Source: Flavobacterium celericrescens
Lineage (GTDB): Bacteria > Bacteroidota > Bacteroidia > Flavobacteriales > Flavobacteriaceae
DNA length: 64,000 nucleotides
Assembly (NCBI RefSeq): GCF_011392075.1
Contig: NZ_JAAJBV010000005.1
Coordinates: 1 to 64,000, forward strand
Reading direction: 5' to 3'
The stretch's first letter is position 1. Every line of letters begins with the position of its first letter. The notes beneath the pieces are model-generated. The model ran no database searches. It was not told the origin of the DNA and saw only the letters and a list, made by a program, of their open reading frames with translations. Position numbers and translations under genes: made by a program. Positions 16,020 to 23,598 of this stretch are shown here, one piece after another.

Positions 16020-16799
16020 ATGGCAACATATAACAAAAGAGGATACAAAGCTCCAAAACCAGAAGAAGTTAAAGTTGAAAATGAGTTTGAAGAAGTAGTA
16101 GATGTAAGTGATAGTACTACAGCTGAGGTATTCGATACATTAGACAAAACAGCTTCTAGAACAGAAGACTGGGTAGCTAAAAACCAAAAATTAATTTTAG
16201 GTGTAGTTGGTGCTATTGCTATCGCAACTTTAGGATATGTTTTATATAACAAATATGTTGTTGAAGTTAAAGAAGAAAAAGCAACAAATCAAATTTTTCA
16301 ATCGCAACAATATTTTCAACAAGCTGTTGATGCTACTGCAAAACCAGATTCATTATATAACTTGGCACTTAAAGGTGGTGAAGGAAAATTAGGTTTTATT
16401 GGAATTGCTGAAGAGTATGCAGGTACTGAAGCTGGAAATTTAGCTAACTATTATGCAGGTATGTCTTACTTGAATTTAGGTGACTACAAAAATGCAATTA
16501 CTTATTTAGAAAATTTCAAATCTGACGATGCTATTTTAAAACCTTTAGCGCTTGGTGGAATTGGAGATGCTTTATCTGAAACAAATAAAGTTGATGATGC
16601 AATTTCATATTATAAAAAAGCAGCTGAGGCAAACGAAAATGATTTCACTACTCCGAGATTTTTATTTAAAGCGGCTCAATTACTAGTGCTTTCTGGTAAA
16701 AAAGCGGAAGCAAATAAATTATTTGTTGAGATTAAAGAAAAATATGAAACTTCTAAAGAAGGAATGAATATTGAAGCATTTATTGCGATGACTGAATAA
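16020..16799 (+). CDS. Membrane-anchored tetratricopeptide repeat protein
   Basis: A 259-residue protein. Residues 1-55 are polar and acidic (cytoplasmic), one membrane helix spans about 57-77 (LILGVVGAIAIATLGYVLY), and the rest is a TPR-like periplasmic domain with GNLANYYAGMSYLNLGDYKNAITYLENF, IGDALSETNKVDDAISYYKKAAEAN and a further repeat. The architecture resembles the YfgM/TPR_21 group, which acts as an ancillary factor of secretion or envelope assembly, but no specific role can be assigned. It is 2 bp upstream of ribH, and the two are almost certainly co-transcribed. Confidence 0.85.
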   Translation: MATYNKRGYKAPKPEEVKVENEFEEVVDVSDSTTAEVFDTLDKTASRTEDWVAKNQKLILGVVGAIAIATLGYVLYNKYVVEVKEEKATNQIFQSQQYFQQAVDATAKPDSLYNLALKGGEGKLGFIGIAEEYAGTEAGNLANYYAGMSYLNLGDYKNAITYLENFKSDDAILKPLALGGIGDALSETNKVDDAISYYKKAAEANENDFTTPRFLFKAAQLLVLSGKKAEANKLFVEIKEKYETSKEGMNIEAFIAMTE

Positions 16800-16801
16800 G
16801 A

Positions 16802-17287
16802 ATGGCAACAGAAAATAAAAATTTATCCAATTACGATAAAAACACAATCCCAAACGCGAAAGATTTTCGGTTTGGGATTGTTGTTTCAGAATGGAATGAA
16901 CAAGTTACAGAAGGCTTGTTCAATGGAGCTTTTGCTACATTAACAGATTGTGGTGCTTTGCCAGAAAATATAATAAGATGGAATGTGCCAGGAAGTTTTG
17001 AATTAATTTTTGGTGCAAAACAAATGCATGAAAAATTAGATTTAGATTGCGTAATTGTTATTGGTTGTGTGGTCAAAGGAGAAACAATGCATTTTGAGTT
17101 TGTTTGTGAAGGCGTTACACAAGGAATAAAAGACATGAATGTAATATATGACATTCCAACTATTTTTTGTTTACTGACTGATAATAACATACAGCAATCA
17201 ATCGATAGAAGTGGAGGTAAACACGGTAATAAAGGTGTTGAAGCTGCTATAGCTGCCATTAAAATGGTTGCATTGAACAGAAGCTAG
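16802..17287 (+). CDS. ribH: 6,7-dimethyl-8-ribityllumazine synthase
   Basis: RibH condenses 5-amino-6-ribitylamino-uracil with 3,4-dihydroxy-2-butanone 4-phosphate in riboflavin synthesis. The 161-residue protein has the substrate-binding FGIVVSEWNEQVTEGLF, VPGSFELIFGAKQM, and the active-site VIGCVVKGETMHFEFVCEGVTQGI with the catalytic His. Lumazine synthases assemble into pentamers or 60-mers. It follows the TPR gene after 2 bp and ends before a bidirectional terminator. No other rib genes are adjacent. Confidence 0.97.
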   Translation: MATENKNLSNYDKNTIPNAKDFRFGIVVSEWNEQVTEGLFNGAFATLTDCGALPENIIRWNVPGSFELIFGAKQMHEKLDLDCVIVIGCVVKGETMHFEFVCEGVTQGIKDMNVIYDIPTIFCLLTDNNIQQSIDRSGGKHGNKGVEAAIAAIKMVALNRS

Positions 17288-17303
17288 TATTTTAAATAAT
17301 AGA

Positions 17304-17339
17304 TAAAAAAAACACTTCCATCTGGAAGTGTTTTTTTTA
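17304..17339. terminator. Bidirectional terminator, ribH / DUF5686 gene
   Basis: AACACTTCCA and TGGAAGTGTT form a 10-bp stem flanked by A-tract and T-tract, so it can end transcription from both sides. Confidence 0.92.
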
Positions 17340-19805
17340 TTAAAATTTTACACCAAACATAATTCCATCACCTTGAAAACCGTTTTGATAGCTTCGAACA
17401 TAATCAATTCGTAAAAAGCGCAATTTGCCCCATCCAATATTATCAAAACCTACTGTAACTTCTTGATATGGTTTTCTGTCTGGAATATTTATTTGATGAA
17501 ATCCGCCAATTAAATTCCATTGTAGTTTGTTTAATAGCGGAATTTTATTCATAATATATCCTTTGAAATTATGCTCAATATGTGTTTCAAAATAAGCATC
17601 ATTTGTAGAATGACTATAATAAGGTAATAAATTAAATGAATTTAGTGAATTATTTAGCAAATTTACGTGAGTTTGATTGCCATTAAAATGCTTGTAATCG
17701 ATGAAAGAGATGTTTTCTGCATTAAAGAATTTTCCAGCTTTAAAGCGTAATCCAAAATCTCCTTTGTTACCAATAGTTTTATTATAATCAACAGAAGCAC
17801 TAATTAAGTCGTAATGATAATCATTATTAGTTGCGCCAAATGCTTTTTCATAATTGAAACTTAAAATCGGATAATCATCATTTTGAATATTAATTTTTCC
17901 GTCAGGGCGAGAAATATATTTTTGTCCAAATCGAATACGAGTTCCAATACTAGCTTTCATTATGTGATGTTTTTCAAATGGAGTTGAGGTATAATTAAAT
18001 GGTTGCAACGGATCATTTGAAAAATAGGCATCATCATTTTTAATAAACGTATAATCTGTGTTGTTGAATAAAGCATGACGATTTTCATATAACATTTTTC
18101 CGGAAACATAAATACCATTAGTAACTTCACGTCCATAACTAATTTCTGCAAACTCTTTATTGTATAGTTTCATAAAGTTGTTTTTAAAGAAAAGAGTGCT
18201 AACCGAGTTGACTATATTACTAATAGGTTCATTTGAATTGAATTGATTAATACTGCTTCCACCTGCAATAGCTATGTATGCATTGTTTTTATTATTGAAA
18301 CGATGATAGTATCTTCCGTTAACTCTTACTCTATCTTCTGCAAAACCATAGTTGAAAGTAGAACTGATATAGGTGTATTTTCCAGTTTCTTCATCCCATT
18401 TTCTAAATGAAAAACCACTGTCTAAATTCCAACCTTGAACAGTATTAAAACTTAAAGAACTCAAGTTGGTCATTCCTTGGTAATTAAAACTCCATTTTTT
18501 AAAGGTTTTCTTGTAAGTATATCCTGTAATAAGTTTGTGAATTTTAAATTTATTTCCTTTTGCATCAATTGAATCCAAATAAATTTCTGATTTTCTAACA
18601 GTTTGAATACTATCTTTTTTAACGTAATTTGTTGCTTCTTCTGTGGTTAATGGAACAGGTCTAAACTCATTCCAAAAACTTTCTTCTTTTTTGTTAGCAT
18701 TATCTGCAAATGTGACAATTTCTTTTCCAAATGTTTTCTTTTCAAACGCATCTTTAAATATGTAATTACTAAAAACGTGTGTGAATTTTCCAGTAAATTT
18801 CATTCCAAATATACCTGCACTAAATTCTAAAGACTGTATGTTTTTTGCCCAAATTTTAGTAGATTCATTGTAGCTGAAATTTTGAGTCAATTTCATGTTT
18901 TCTAAAATGGGTTGTTGCATGCGATATCCTTTGATGTCTAAATCGATTCCATAGATTGCCCACGAATCTTCAACGATATAAATATAACCTTCAAAAACAG
19001 GCTCTTTATCACGTTTTGGAGTAACTTTAATTTTGTTGATTAATTGATTTTTGTCGTCAAGAAAGGAACTCTCTAATTTGAATTTGTAATAATTAAAAGC
19101 ATTATTTGCAATTGGAGATACCATATTGATACCTAAATCAACATAGTTTTCATAAAAATCATAATTTGTGTTTAAAGCTGTGTTATAACTAAAACCATTA
19201 TCATTTCCAGCTATTTTTGAAGCGATAATTTCCTCTTTTAAATTATCTGGTTTTTCAAATTTGATTTTAGAAACTGTTTCGGATTGATAAATGATTCCGC
19301 TTCTTGTTGAGTCTAGGTTTCCTTCAAAATCGCCAATTTCCATTCCCATAAATTTTTTAGGAATATCTTTAGCTCTAAAGATTCCTCTAGAATAAAAATC
19401 GGCTTCAAATTTATCAGTTCTTGCTGCATTTTTCTTTCTAGATGCGATGGATTTTCTAATTATTTCGTCTGCTGGATTTATACTTTGGTCAATGACAACC
19501 TCGTTTAATTGAAATTTTTCTTCCTCTAATACATTGTCAAATTGATATGGATATTGTGTAATGTTTAAAACATGTTTTTCTGTTTTGTAGCCCAAATATT
19601 GAAAAATAAGGGGTACATTTTTTTTCTCAAAATAATTTAATTCATAATTGCCTAATTCGTTTGTAGTTGTATTTATATAGGTGTTTTCAATATAAATGTT
19701 TACATAAGGCAATGGATTTCCATTAACATCTTTTACTGTTCCTTTTATTTGTGAAAAGGATAGAACTGAAAAAAAAATAGAGAAGGCAAGTACAATTTTA
19801 TTCAT
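17340..19805 (-). CDS. DUF5686 outer-membrane protein with carboxypeptidase regulatory-like domain
   Basis: An 821-residue protein with a signal peptide (1-19, LSFSQ). Residues ~20-95 form a CarboxypepD_reg-like beta-sandwich (IKGTVKDVNGNPLPYVNIYIENTY), as at the N terminus of many TonB-dependent receptors. The remainder matches the DUF5686 family: a region with RKSIASRKKN and then many amphipathic beta strands ending in aromatic residues, closing with IMFGVKF, consistent with an outer-membrane barrel. The TonB-receptor plug is not seen. Function is unknown. It stands alone on its strand between the ribH terminator and aroQ (44 bp apart). Confidence 0.85.
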   Translation of the reverse strand: MNKIVLAFSIFFSVLSFSQIKGTVKDVNGNPLPYVNIYIENTYINTTTNELGNYELNYFEKKNVPLIFQYLGYKTEKHVLNITQYPYQFDNVLEEEKFQLNEVVIDQSINPADEIIRKSIASRKKNAARTDKFEADFYSRGIFRAKDIPKKFMGMEIGDFEGNLDSTRSGIIYQSETVSKIKFEKPDNLKEEIIASKIAGNDNGFSYNTALNTNYDFYENYVDLGINMVSPIANNAFNYYKFKLESSFLDDKNQLINKIKVTPKRDKEPVFEGYIYIVEDSWAIYGIDLDIKGYRMQQPILENMKLTQNFSYNESTKIWAKNIQSLEFSAGIFGMKFTGKFTHVFSNYIFKDAFEKKTFGKEIVTFADNANKKEESFWNEFRPVPLTTEEATNYVKKDSIQTVRKSEIYLDSIDAKGNKFKIHKLITGYTYKKTFKKWSFNYQGMTNLSSLSFNTVQGWNLDSGFSFRKWDEETGKYTYISSTFNYGFAEDRVRVNGRYYHRFNNKNNAYIAIAGGSSINQFNSNEPISNIVNSVSTLFFKNNFMKLYNKEFAEISYGREVTNGIYVSGKMLYENRHALFNNTDYTFIKNDDAYFSNDPLQPFNYTSTPFEKHHIMKASIGTRIRFGQKYISRPDGKINIQNDDYPILSFNYEKAFGATNNDYHYDLISASVDYNKTIGNKGDFGLRFKAGKFFNAENISFIDYKHFNGNQTHVNLLNNSLNSFNLLPYYSHSTNDAYFETHIEHNFKGYIMNKIPLLNKLQWNLIGGFHQINIPDRKPYQEVTVGFDNIGWGKLRFLRIDYVRSYQNGFQGDGIMFGVKF

Positions 19806-19849
19806 AAGGGTTTATTTTTAAAGACGAGAAAAAAAATAAAAAGGTTGTA

Positions 19850-20263
19850 TTATATGAATGCTTGGATGGCTAATTCATAACTTTTTAAACCAAATCCAAT
19901 AATTACACCTTTTGCATTTGGTGATATATATGACTGATGACGAAAAGATTCTCTCGAAAAGGTGTTGGAGATATGAACTTCAATAACAGGTGTAGTTATG
20001 GCTTTGATAGCATCTGCAATACCTATTGATGTATGAGTATAAGCTCCAGCATTTAAGATGATTCCATCGTAGCTAAATCCTACTTCCTGAATTTTGGAAA
20101 TCATTTCGCCTTCGATATTACTTTGATAGTAACTTAATTCGATAGAAGGAAATTGTGTTATTAGTTTTTCAAAATATGCTTCAAAGGTTTCACTACCATA
20201 GACTTCTGGTTCGCGTTTTCCTAATAAGTTGAGGTTTGGCCCATTAATAATAAGTATTTTCAT
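19850..20263 (-). CDS. aroQ: 3-dehydroquinate dehydratase, type II
   Basis: This enzyme dehydrates 3-dehydroquinate to 3-dehydroshikimate in the shikimate pathway. The 137-residue protein shows the flavodoxin-like start IINGPNLNLLGKREPEVYG with the active-site loop Arg and Tyr, YYQSNIEGEMI, NAGAYTHTS, and VHISNTFSRESFRHQSYISPNAKGVIIGFG with the His/Arg substrate-binding residues. All are typical of the dodecameric type II enzyme. Length is slightly short but complete. Confidence 0.97.
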   Translation of the reverse strand: MKILIINGPNLNLLGKREPEVYGSETFEAYFEKLITQFPSIELSYYQSNIEGEMISKIQEVGFSYDGIILNAGAYTHTSIGIADAIKAITTPVIEVHISNTFSRESFRHQSYISPNAKGVIIGFGLKSYELAIQAFI

Positions 20264-20283
20264 GGTATTTGTTTTTGTAAAAA

Positions 20284-20318
20284 TAAAAAAACCATTCGTT
20301 TTAAGGAATGGTTTTAAT
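20284..20318 (-). terminator. Intrinsic terminator of the porin-like gene
   Basis: AACCATTC and GAATGGTT form an 8-bp stem; the minus strand then reads TTTTTTTATTT. It lies between the porin-like gene and aroQ and should separate their transcripts. Confidence 0.85.
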
Positions 20319-20337
20319 AAAAGTTTAGCTTATTTTT

Positions 20338-20892
20338 CTAAAACATATATCCAACCGAAAATTGTATCACTGAATTTTTTACATCAGCATCTTTTTTAGG
20401 TTCGGTCAAACCAGCGGCATATCTTCCTGAAATAAATAAACCATTTGTTATTTTGTAGCTTAAACCGCCAGCAACTGCAAAATCAAAGGTGTTGCTATCT
20501 CCTGCATCAACTTCGTTTCTTTCACTCACTAATACAGATGCTTGTGGGCCTAATTCTAAACTTAATTTGTTTTCGGTTAAATAAAATTTTACTAAAACAG
20601 GCAAAGACAAGTAACCTAATTCGTTTTTAATTTGATCGCCTAAATAGTCCAATTCTGAACCCTGGGTTGAATATAAAAGCTCAGGTTGGATAGAAAAATT
20701 TTGAAAAATATTAATTTCTGCAACTACACCTGCATGATAGCTAGTGATGTTATTGAAATCCATACCATCCACATTTCCACCAGTGTAATTGGCAAAATTG
20801 ACACCGCCCTTAACTCCAAATTTTAAACTTTGCGCTTGTGAAGTACTTATTCCTAGAATAAAAAGTACTGCGAATAAAAATGTTTTTCTCAT
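20338..20892 (-). CDS. Small outer-membrane beta-barrel protein (porin family)
   Basis: A 184-residue protein with a signal peptide (1-20, STSQAQ). The mature part is a run of alternating beta strands: LKFGVKGGVNFANYTG, SYHAGVVAEINIFQNFSIQPELLYSTQG, LGYLSLPVLVKFYL, KLSLELGPQASVL, and a closing IQFSVGYMF with terminal Phe. This matches the OMP_b-brl family of small eight-stranded barrels in the outer membrane. It is similar in design to the barrels encoded at 21.2 and 21.9 kb. No function can be given. Confidence 0.9.
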   Translation of the reverse strand: MRKTFLFAVLFILGISTSQAQSLKFGVKGGVNFANYTGGNVDGMDFNNITSYHAGVVAEINIFQNFSIQPELLYSTQGSELDYLGDQIKNELGYLSLPVLVKFYLTENKLSLELGPQASVLVSERNEVDAGDSNTFDFAVAGGLSYKITNGLFISGRYAAGLTEPKKDADVKNSVIQFSVGYMF

Positions 20893-21203
20893 AATTTTAC
20901 TTTTTTTAAGTACAACGTAAAATAAGTTAAAATATTGGACATAAAATGCTCTTTTGTCGAATTTTAACTACAATTAGATATTTTAGAGAAACACGTTTAT
21001 TAACTACAACGTTTTAAATTGTTAATAACTTTCAGAATCATTTTTTGTTAAAATATTGAAAACACTCGGTTTGTGTAACTATTTGATAGTCAAATAAGAA
21101 GATGATTATGGTTGAAAAAAATGTTAATAACCCTATATTTTTTGTTCGTTTATATAAAAAAAACATATAAATTTGCCTCATTAACTTTAAATTTAAACTA
21201 AAC
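20893..21203. other. 311-bp intergenic region between divergent barrel genes
   Basis: AT-rich sequence holding the promoter of the plus-strand barrel gene (box at 21168-21175) and presumably that of the minus-strand one. An open frame on the minus strand here has no recognisable protein features. I see no conserved RNA structure in it. Confidence 0.6.
21168..21175 (+). promoter_or_regulatory. -7 box of the 21.2-kb barrel gene
   Basis: TAAATTTG fits TAnnTTTG, 28 bases before the ATG. A TTG at 21142-21144 is 23 bases upstream, longer than the usual 19. Confidence 0.6.
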
Positions 21204-21800
21204 ATGAAAAAAGTTTTATTTTCTGCTGTAGCATTATTGGCTTTCGGTTTTGCTAACGCACAAGAAGAATCAAAAGGAAACGGTGGATTCTCAAAAGGTG
21301 ATGTATTTGTAACTGGTGCTTTTACTTTTGGAAGTACTAATGACAAAGACAGTGATGTAAAAACTAACGGATTCGAAATTGCTCCTAAAGTAGGATATTT
21401 CTTAACTGAAAACATTGCAATTGGTGGAAAAATTGGTTATTCATCAATGAAAGAAGAGTCTTCAGGTGTTGATACTGAAGATATGGCAGGTTTAACTGTA
21501 GGAGCGTTTGGACGTTACTATTTTACTCCAGCAAACCAATTTTCTTTATTTGCTAATTTAGGTTTAGATTATTCTTCAATGGAAAATAAATTAGCTGATT
21601 CTAAAGTAAATGGATTTGATGCAGGTTTAGGTGCTGGATTAAACTATTTCGTTTCTTCAAACTTTTCTATCGAAGCAGGTGTAGCTGTATTAGGTTTTTC
21701 ATCTGAAAAATCTGACGCTTCAGGAGCTAAAGGTACAACTGGATTTAATTTTGGTGGAGATTGGAGAACAGTTAGTTTCGGAGTAAACTACAAATTCTAA
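21204..21800 (+). CDS. Outer-membrane beta-barrel protein
   Basis: A 198-residue protein with a signal peptide (MKKVLFSAVALLAFGFANAQ). The mature part consists of amphipathic strands (DVFVTGAFTFGSTND, GFEIAPKVGYFL, IAIGGKIGYSSM, FGRYYFTPANQFSLFANLGLDYSS, FDAGLGAGLNYFV, SIEAGVAVLGFSSE) and ends TVSFGVNYKF with the terminal Phe expected of BAM substrates. It is a small OmpA/OmpW-like barrel without a peptidoglycan-binding domain. Its signal peptide is almost identical to that of the next gene, which points to paralogy. Confidence 0.9.
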   Translation: MKKVLFSAVALLAFGFANAQEESKGNGGFSKGDVFVTGAFTFGSTNDKDSDVKTNGFEIAPKVGYFLTENIAIGGKIGYSSMKEESSGVDTEDMAGLTVGAFGRYYFTPANQFSLFANLGLDYSSMENKLADSKVNGFDAGLGAGLNYFVSSNFSIEAGVAVLGFSSEKSDASGAKGTTGFNFGGDWRTVSFGVNYKF

Positions 21801-21819
21801 TTTGTAAATCAAATAAGTT

Positions 21820-21850
21820 AAAAATCCCGCTTCGGCGGGATTTTTTTGTT
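21820..21850 (+). terminator. Intrinsic terminator of the first plus-strand barrel gene
   Basis: AATCCCGC-TTCG-GCGGGATT with a UUCG tetraloop and a T7 tail. The same hairpin occurs again at 22540-22567 after the paralogue. Confidence 0.95.
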
Positions 21851-21905
21851 TCATCTATTTTTTATTCATTTTGTCGATTATATTATAAGTTTGATTTACT
21901 TTTCT

Positions 21906-21913
21906 TACATTTG
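21906..21913 (+). promoter_or_regulatory. -7 box of the 21.9-kb barrel gene
   Basis: TACATTTG fits TAnnTTTG. It overlaps a TTG codon at 21911 that opens the longest possible frame, showing that the true start is the ATG at 21935. Confidence 0.6.
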
Positions 21914-21934
21914 GCAAAATTTAAAAACAAAAAC

Positions 21935-22519
21935 ATGAAAAAAATTTTATTATCCGCTATTGCTTTATTAGCTTTTGGATTTGCTGAGGCTCAAAACAGA
22001 GAAAAAGGTGCAATTGAGTTAATTCCTCAAATTGGTTATTCAAGTGCAAACTATTATGGAGAAGAGGATTTTGATTCAAATACAATTTCAGGAGTTACTT
22101 TTGGAGTTGGTGCTGATTATTTTTTTAATGATAGATGGAGTTTGCGTTCAGGATTACATTATCAAAAAATGGGAGCTAAAGGAACGGGTGGTTATGAAGA
22201 AAAATTAAATTACTTGACACTTCCAGTAAATGCAAATTGGCATTTTGGCTCTACAAGAAAATGGAATTTGAATTTTGGTCCAAGTTTTAGTATGTTGATG
22301 TCAGCGGAAAATAATTTTGGAGATATAAAAGATGAAGCTAATTCATTTCAATTAGGTTTAGCTTATGGAATTGGATATAAAATTGAGGTAAATGAAAAAT
22401 TTAGCATTTTAATTGATATGCAAGGAATTACTGGTCTTACAGAGGTTCCTAAAGAAAGTGATTTTACTTTAAAAAATGCTTACAGTTCAATAAATGTTGG
22501 TGGAGTATTTAAATTGTAA
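21935..22519 (+). CDS. Outer-membrane beta-barrel protein, paralogue of the preceding gene
   Basis: A protein of 194 residues from the ATG at 21935. The signal peptide MKKILLSAIALLAFGFAEAQ differs from the neighbour's at only a few positions. The mature protein is a small porin-family barrel: GAIELIPQIGYSSANYYG, VTFGVGADYFFNDRWSLRSGLHYQKM, LNYLTLPVNANWHFG, KWNLNFGPSFSMLMSAE and a closing INVGGVFKL. The frame is open 8 codons further to a TTG at 21911, but that lies inside the -7 box and would spoil the signal peptide. Function is unknown. Confidence 0.9.
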   Translation: MKKILLSAIALLAFGFAEAQNREKGAIELIPQIGYSSANYYGEEDFDSNTISGVTFGVGADYFFNDRWSLRSGLHYQKMGAKGTGGYEEKLNYLTLPVNANWHFGSTRKWNLNFGPSFSMLMSAENNFGDIKDEANSFQLGLAYGIGYKIEVNEKFSILIDMQGITGLTEVPKESDFTLKNAYSSINVGGVFKL

Positions 22520-22539
22520 TTACTCTATTTCTTATATAT

Positions 22540-22567
22540 TAATCCCGCTTCGGCGGGATTTTTTTAT
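22540..22567 (+). terminator. Intrinsic terminator of the second barrel gene
   Basis: AATCCCGC-TTCG-GCGGGATT plus T-tail, identical in stem and loop to the one at 21820-21850. Confidence 0.95.
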
Positions 22568-22581
22568 TGCACTAAATTGTT

Positions 22582-22589
22582 TATATTTG
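22582..22589 (+). promoter_or_regulatory. -7 box of the xerD-like gene (possible leaderless mRNA)
   Basis: TATATTTG is a perfect TAnnTTTG box ending 4 bases before the ATG at 22594. Confidence 0.55.
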
Positions 22590-22593
22590 AAAT

Positions 22594-23493
22594 ATGAGTA
22601 CATGGCAATCGTATATTAAAGAATATCAAAATTATTTAAAATTAGAGCGTGGTCTTTCAAAAAACACCATCGATAATTATACTTTTGATATTGAGAAGCT
22701 AGTGCTTTTTTTGGCTCAAAAAGAAATTAAAGTTTCACCAATTGACATCTCTGAAGAAGTTGTTCAACAATTTATTTATGAAATGGCATCTCAGGTTAAT
22801 CCTAGGAGTCAATCGCGTTTAATTTCGGGACTGAAAAGTTTCTTTAATTATTTAATTTTTGAAGATTATCGAAACAATACACCTTTAGAATTGATTGAAG
22901 TTCCAAAAACAGGTAGAAAACTTCCCGATACGCTTTCAACAGATGAGATAGATTTGTTAATCGGAGCAATAGATTTATCAACACCTGAAGGCGAACGCAA
23001 TAGAGCTATGCTAGAAACATTATACAGCTGTGGTTTGCGTGTATCAGAATTGGTTTCGCTTAAAATTTCAGATTTGTTTTTTGAGGAAGGATTTATAAAG
23101 ATTACAGGAAAAGGTAATAAACAAAGGTTTGTCCCTGTTGGCAAAACCACAATTAAATTTGTAACTTTATATGTGAATCAAATCAGGGTACATTATCCAA
23201 TTCAAAAAGGATTTGAAGATACTTTGTTTTTAAATCGGAGAGGCCGTCAACTAACTCGCGCAATGATTTTTACTATAATCAAAGATCTTTCTGTGAGAAT
23301 AAACTTAAAAAAAACAATAAGCCCGCATACTTTTCGCCATTCTTTTGCGACTCATTTATTAGAGAATGGAGCCGATTTGCGTTCGATTCAATTAATGTTA
23401 GGTCACGAATCTATTACGACTACGGAGGTTTATATGCATTTAGATAGAAAATATTTGGCACAAGTTTTGCATAACTTTCATCCTAGAAAATAA
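22594..23493 (+). CDS. xerD: Site-specific tyrosine recombinase XerD
   Basis: XerC/D recombinases resolve chromosome dimers at dif during division. The 299-residue protein has a SAM-like N-terminal core-binding domain (about 1-90, with YLKLERGLSKNTIDNYTFDIEKL) and the catalytic domain with Arg in YSCGLRVSELVSL, Lys in KITGKGNKQRFVPV, HTFRHSFATHLLENGADLRSIQLMLGHESITTTEVYMHLD (His, Arg, His) and the nucleophile Tyr in EVYMHLD. Length and motifs fit the housekeeping XerD rather than an element integrase, and no mobile element surrounds it. Assignment to XerD over XerC rests on overall similarity and is less certain than the family call. Confidence 0.9.
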   Translation: MSTWQSYIKEYQNYLKLERGLSKNTIDNYTFDIEKLVLFLAQKEIKVSPIDISEEVVQQFIYEMASQVNPRSQSRLISGLKSFFNYLIFEDYRNNTPLELIEVPKTGRKLPDTLSTDEIDLLIGAIDLSTPEGERNRAMLETLYSCGLRVSELVSLKISDLFFEEGFIKITGKGNKQRFVPVGKTTIKFVTLYVNQIRVHYPIQKGFEDTLFLNRRGRQLTRAMIFTIIKDLSVRINLKKTISPHTFRHSFATHLLENGADLRSIQLMLGHESITTTEVYMHLDRKYLAQVLHNFHPRK

Positions 23494-23539
23494 GTTAACA
23501 TTTGTTTAGTTTTTAACAAAATAAACAATTGGTTTTCAG

Positions 23540-23547
23540 TAATTTTG
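23540..23547 (+). promoter_or_regulatory. -7 box of the PAS histidine kinase gene
   Basis: TAATTTTG fits TAnnTTTG, 51 bases before the ATG at 23599, predicting a leader of about 45 bases. Confidence 0.55.
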
Positions 23548-23598
23548 CATACCCCTAATTTATTTTCTGGTAAATGTGTTTAAAAAAAATCCCTATAC

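Noticed and set aside
16831-17259. Minus-strand ORF opposite ribH
   Set aside because: Shadow of the ribH frame, with cysteine- and proline-rich nonsense composition.
21038-21415. Minus-strand ORF between and over the barrel genes
   Set aside because: It overlaps the promoter and signal-peptide coding of the plus-strand barrel gene and has no protein features of its own.
21911-21934. Upstream TTG start of the second barrel gene
   Set aside because: The TTG lies inside the -7 box TACATTTG, and the extension would precede a clean signal peptide.
22594-23493. Integrase of a mobile element
   Set aside because: Length, domain structure and core neighbours fit housekeeping XerD; there is no att site, tRNA or cargo nearby.
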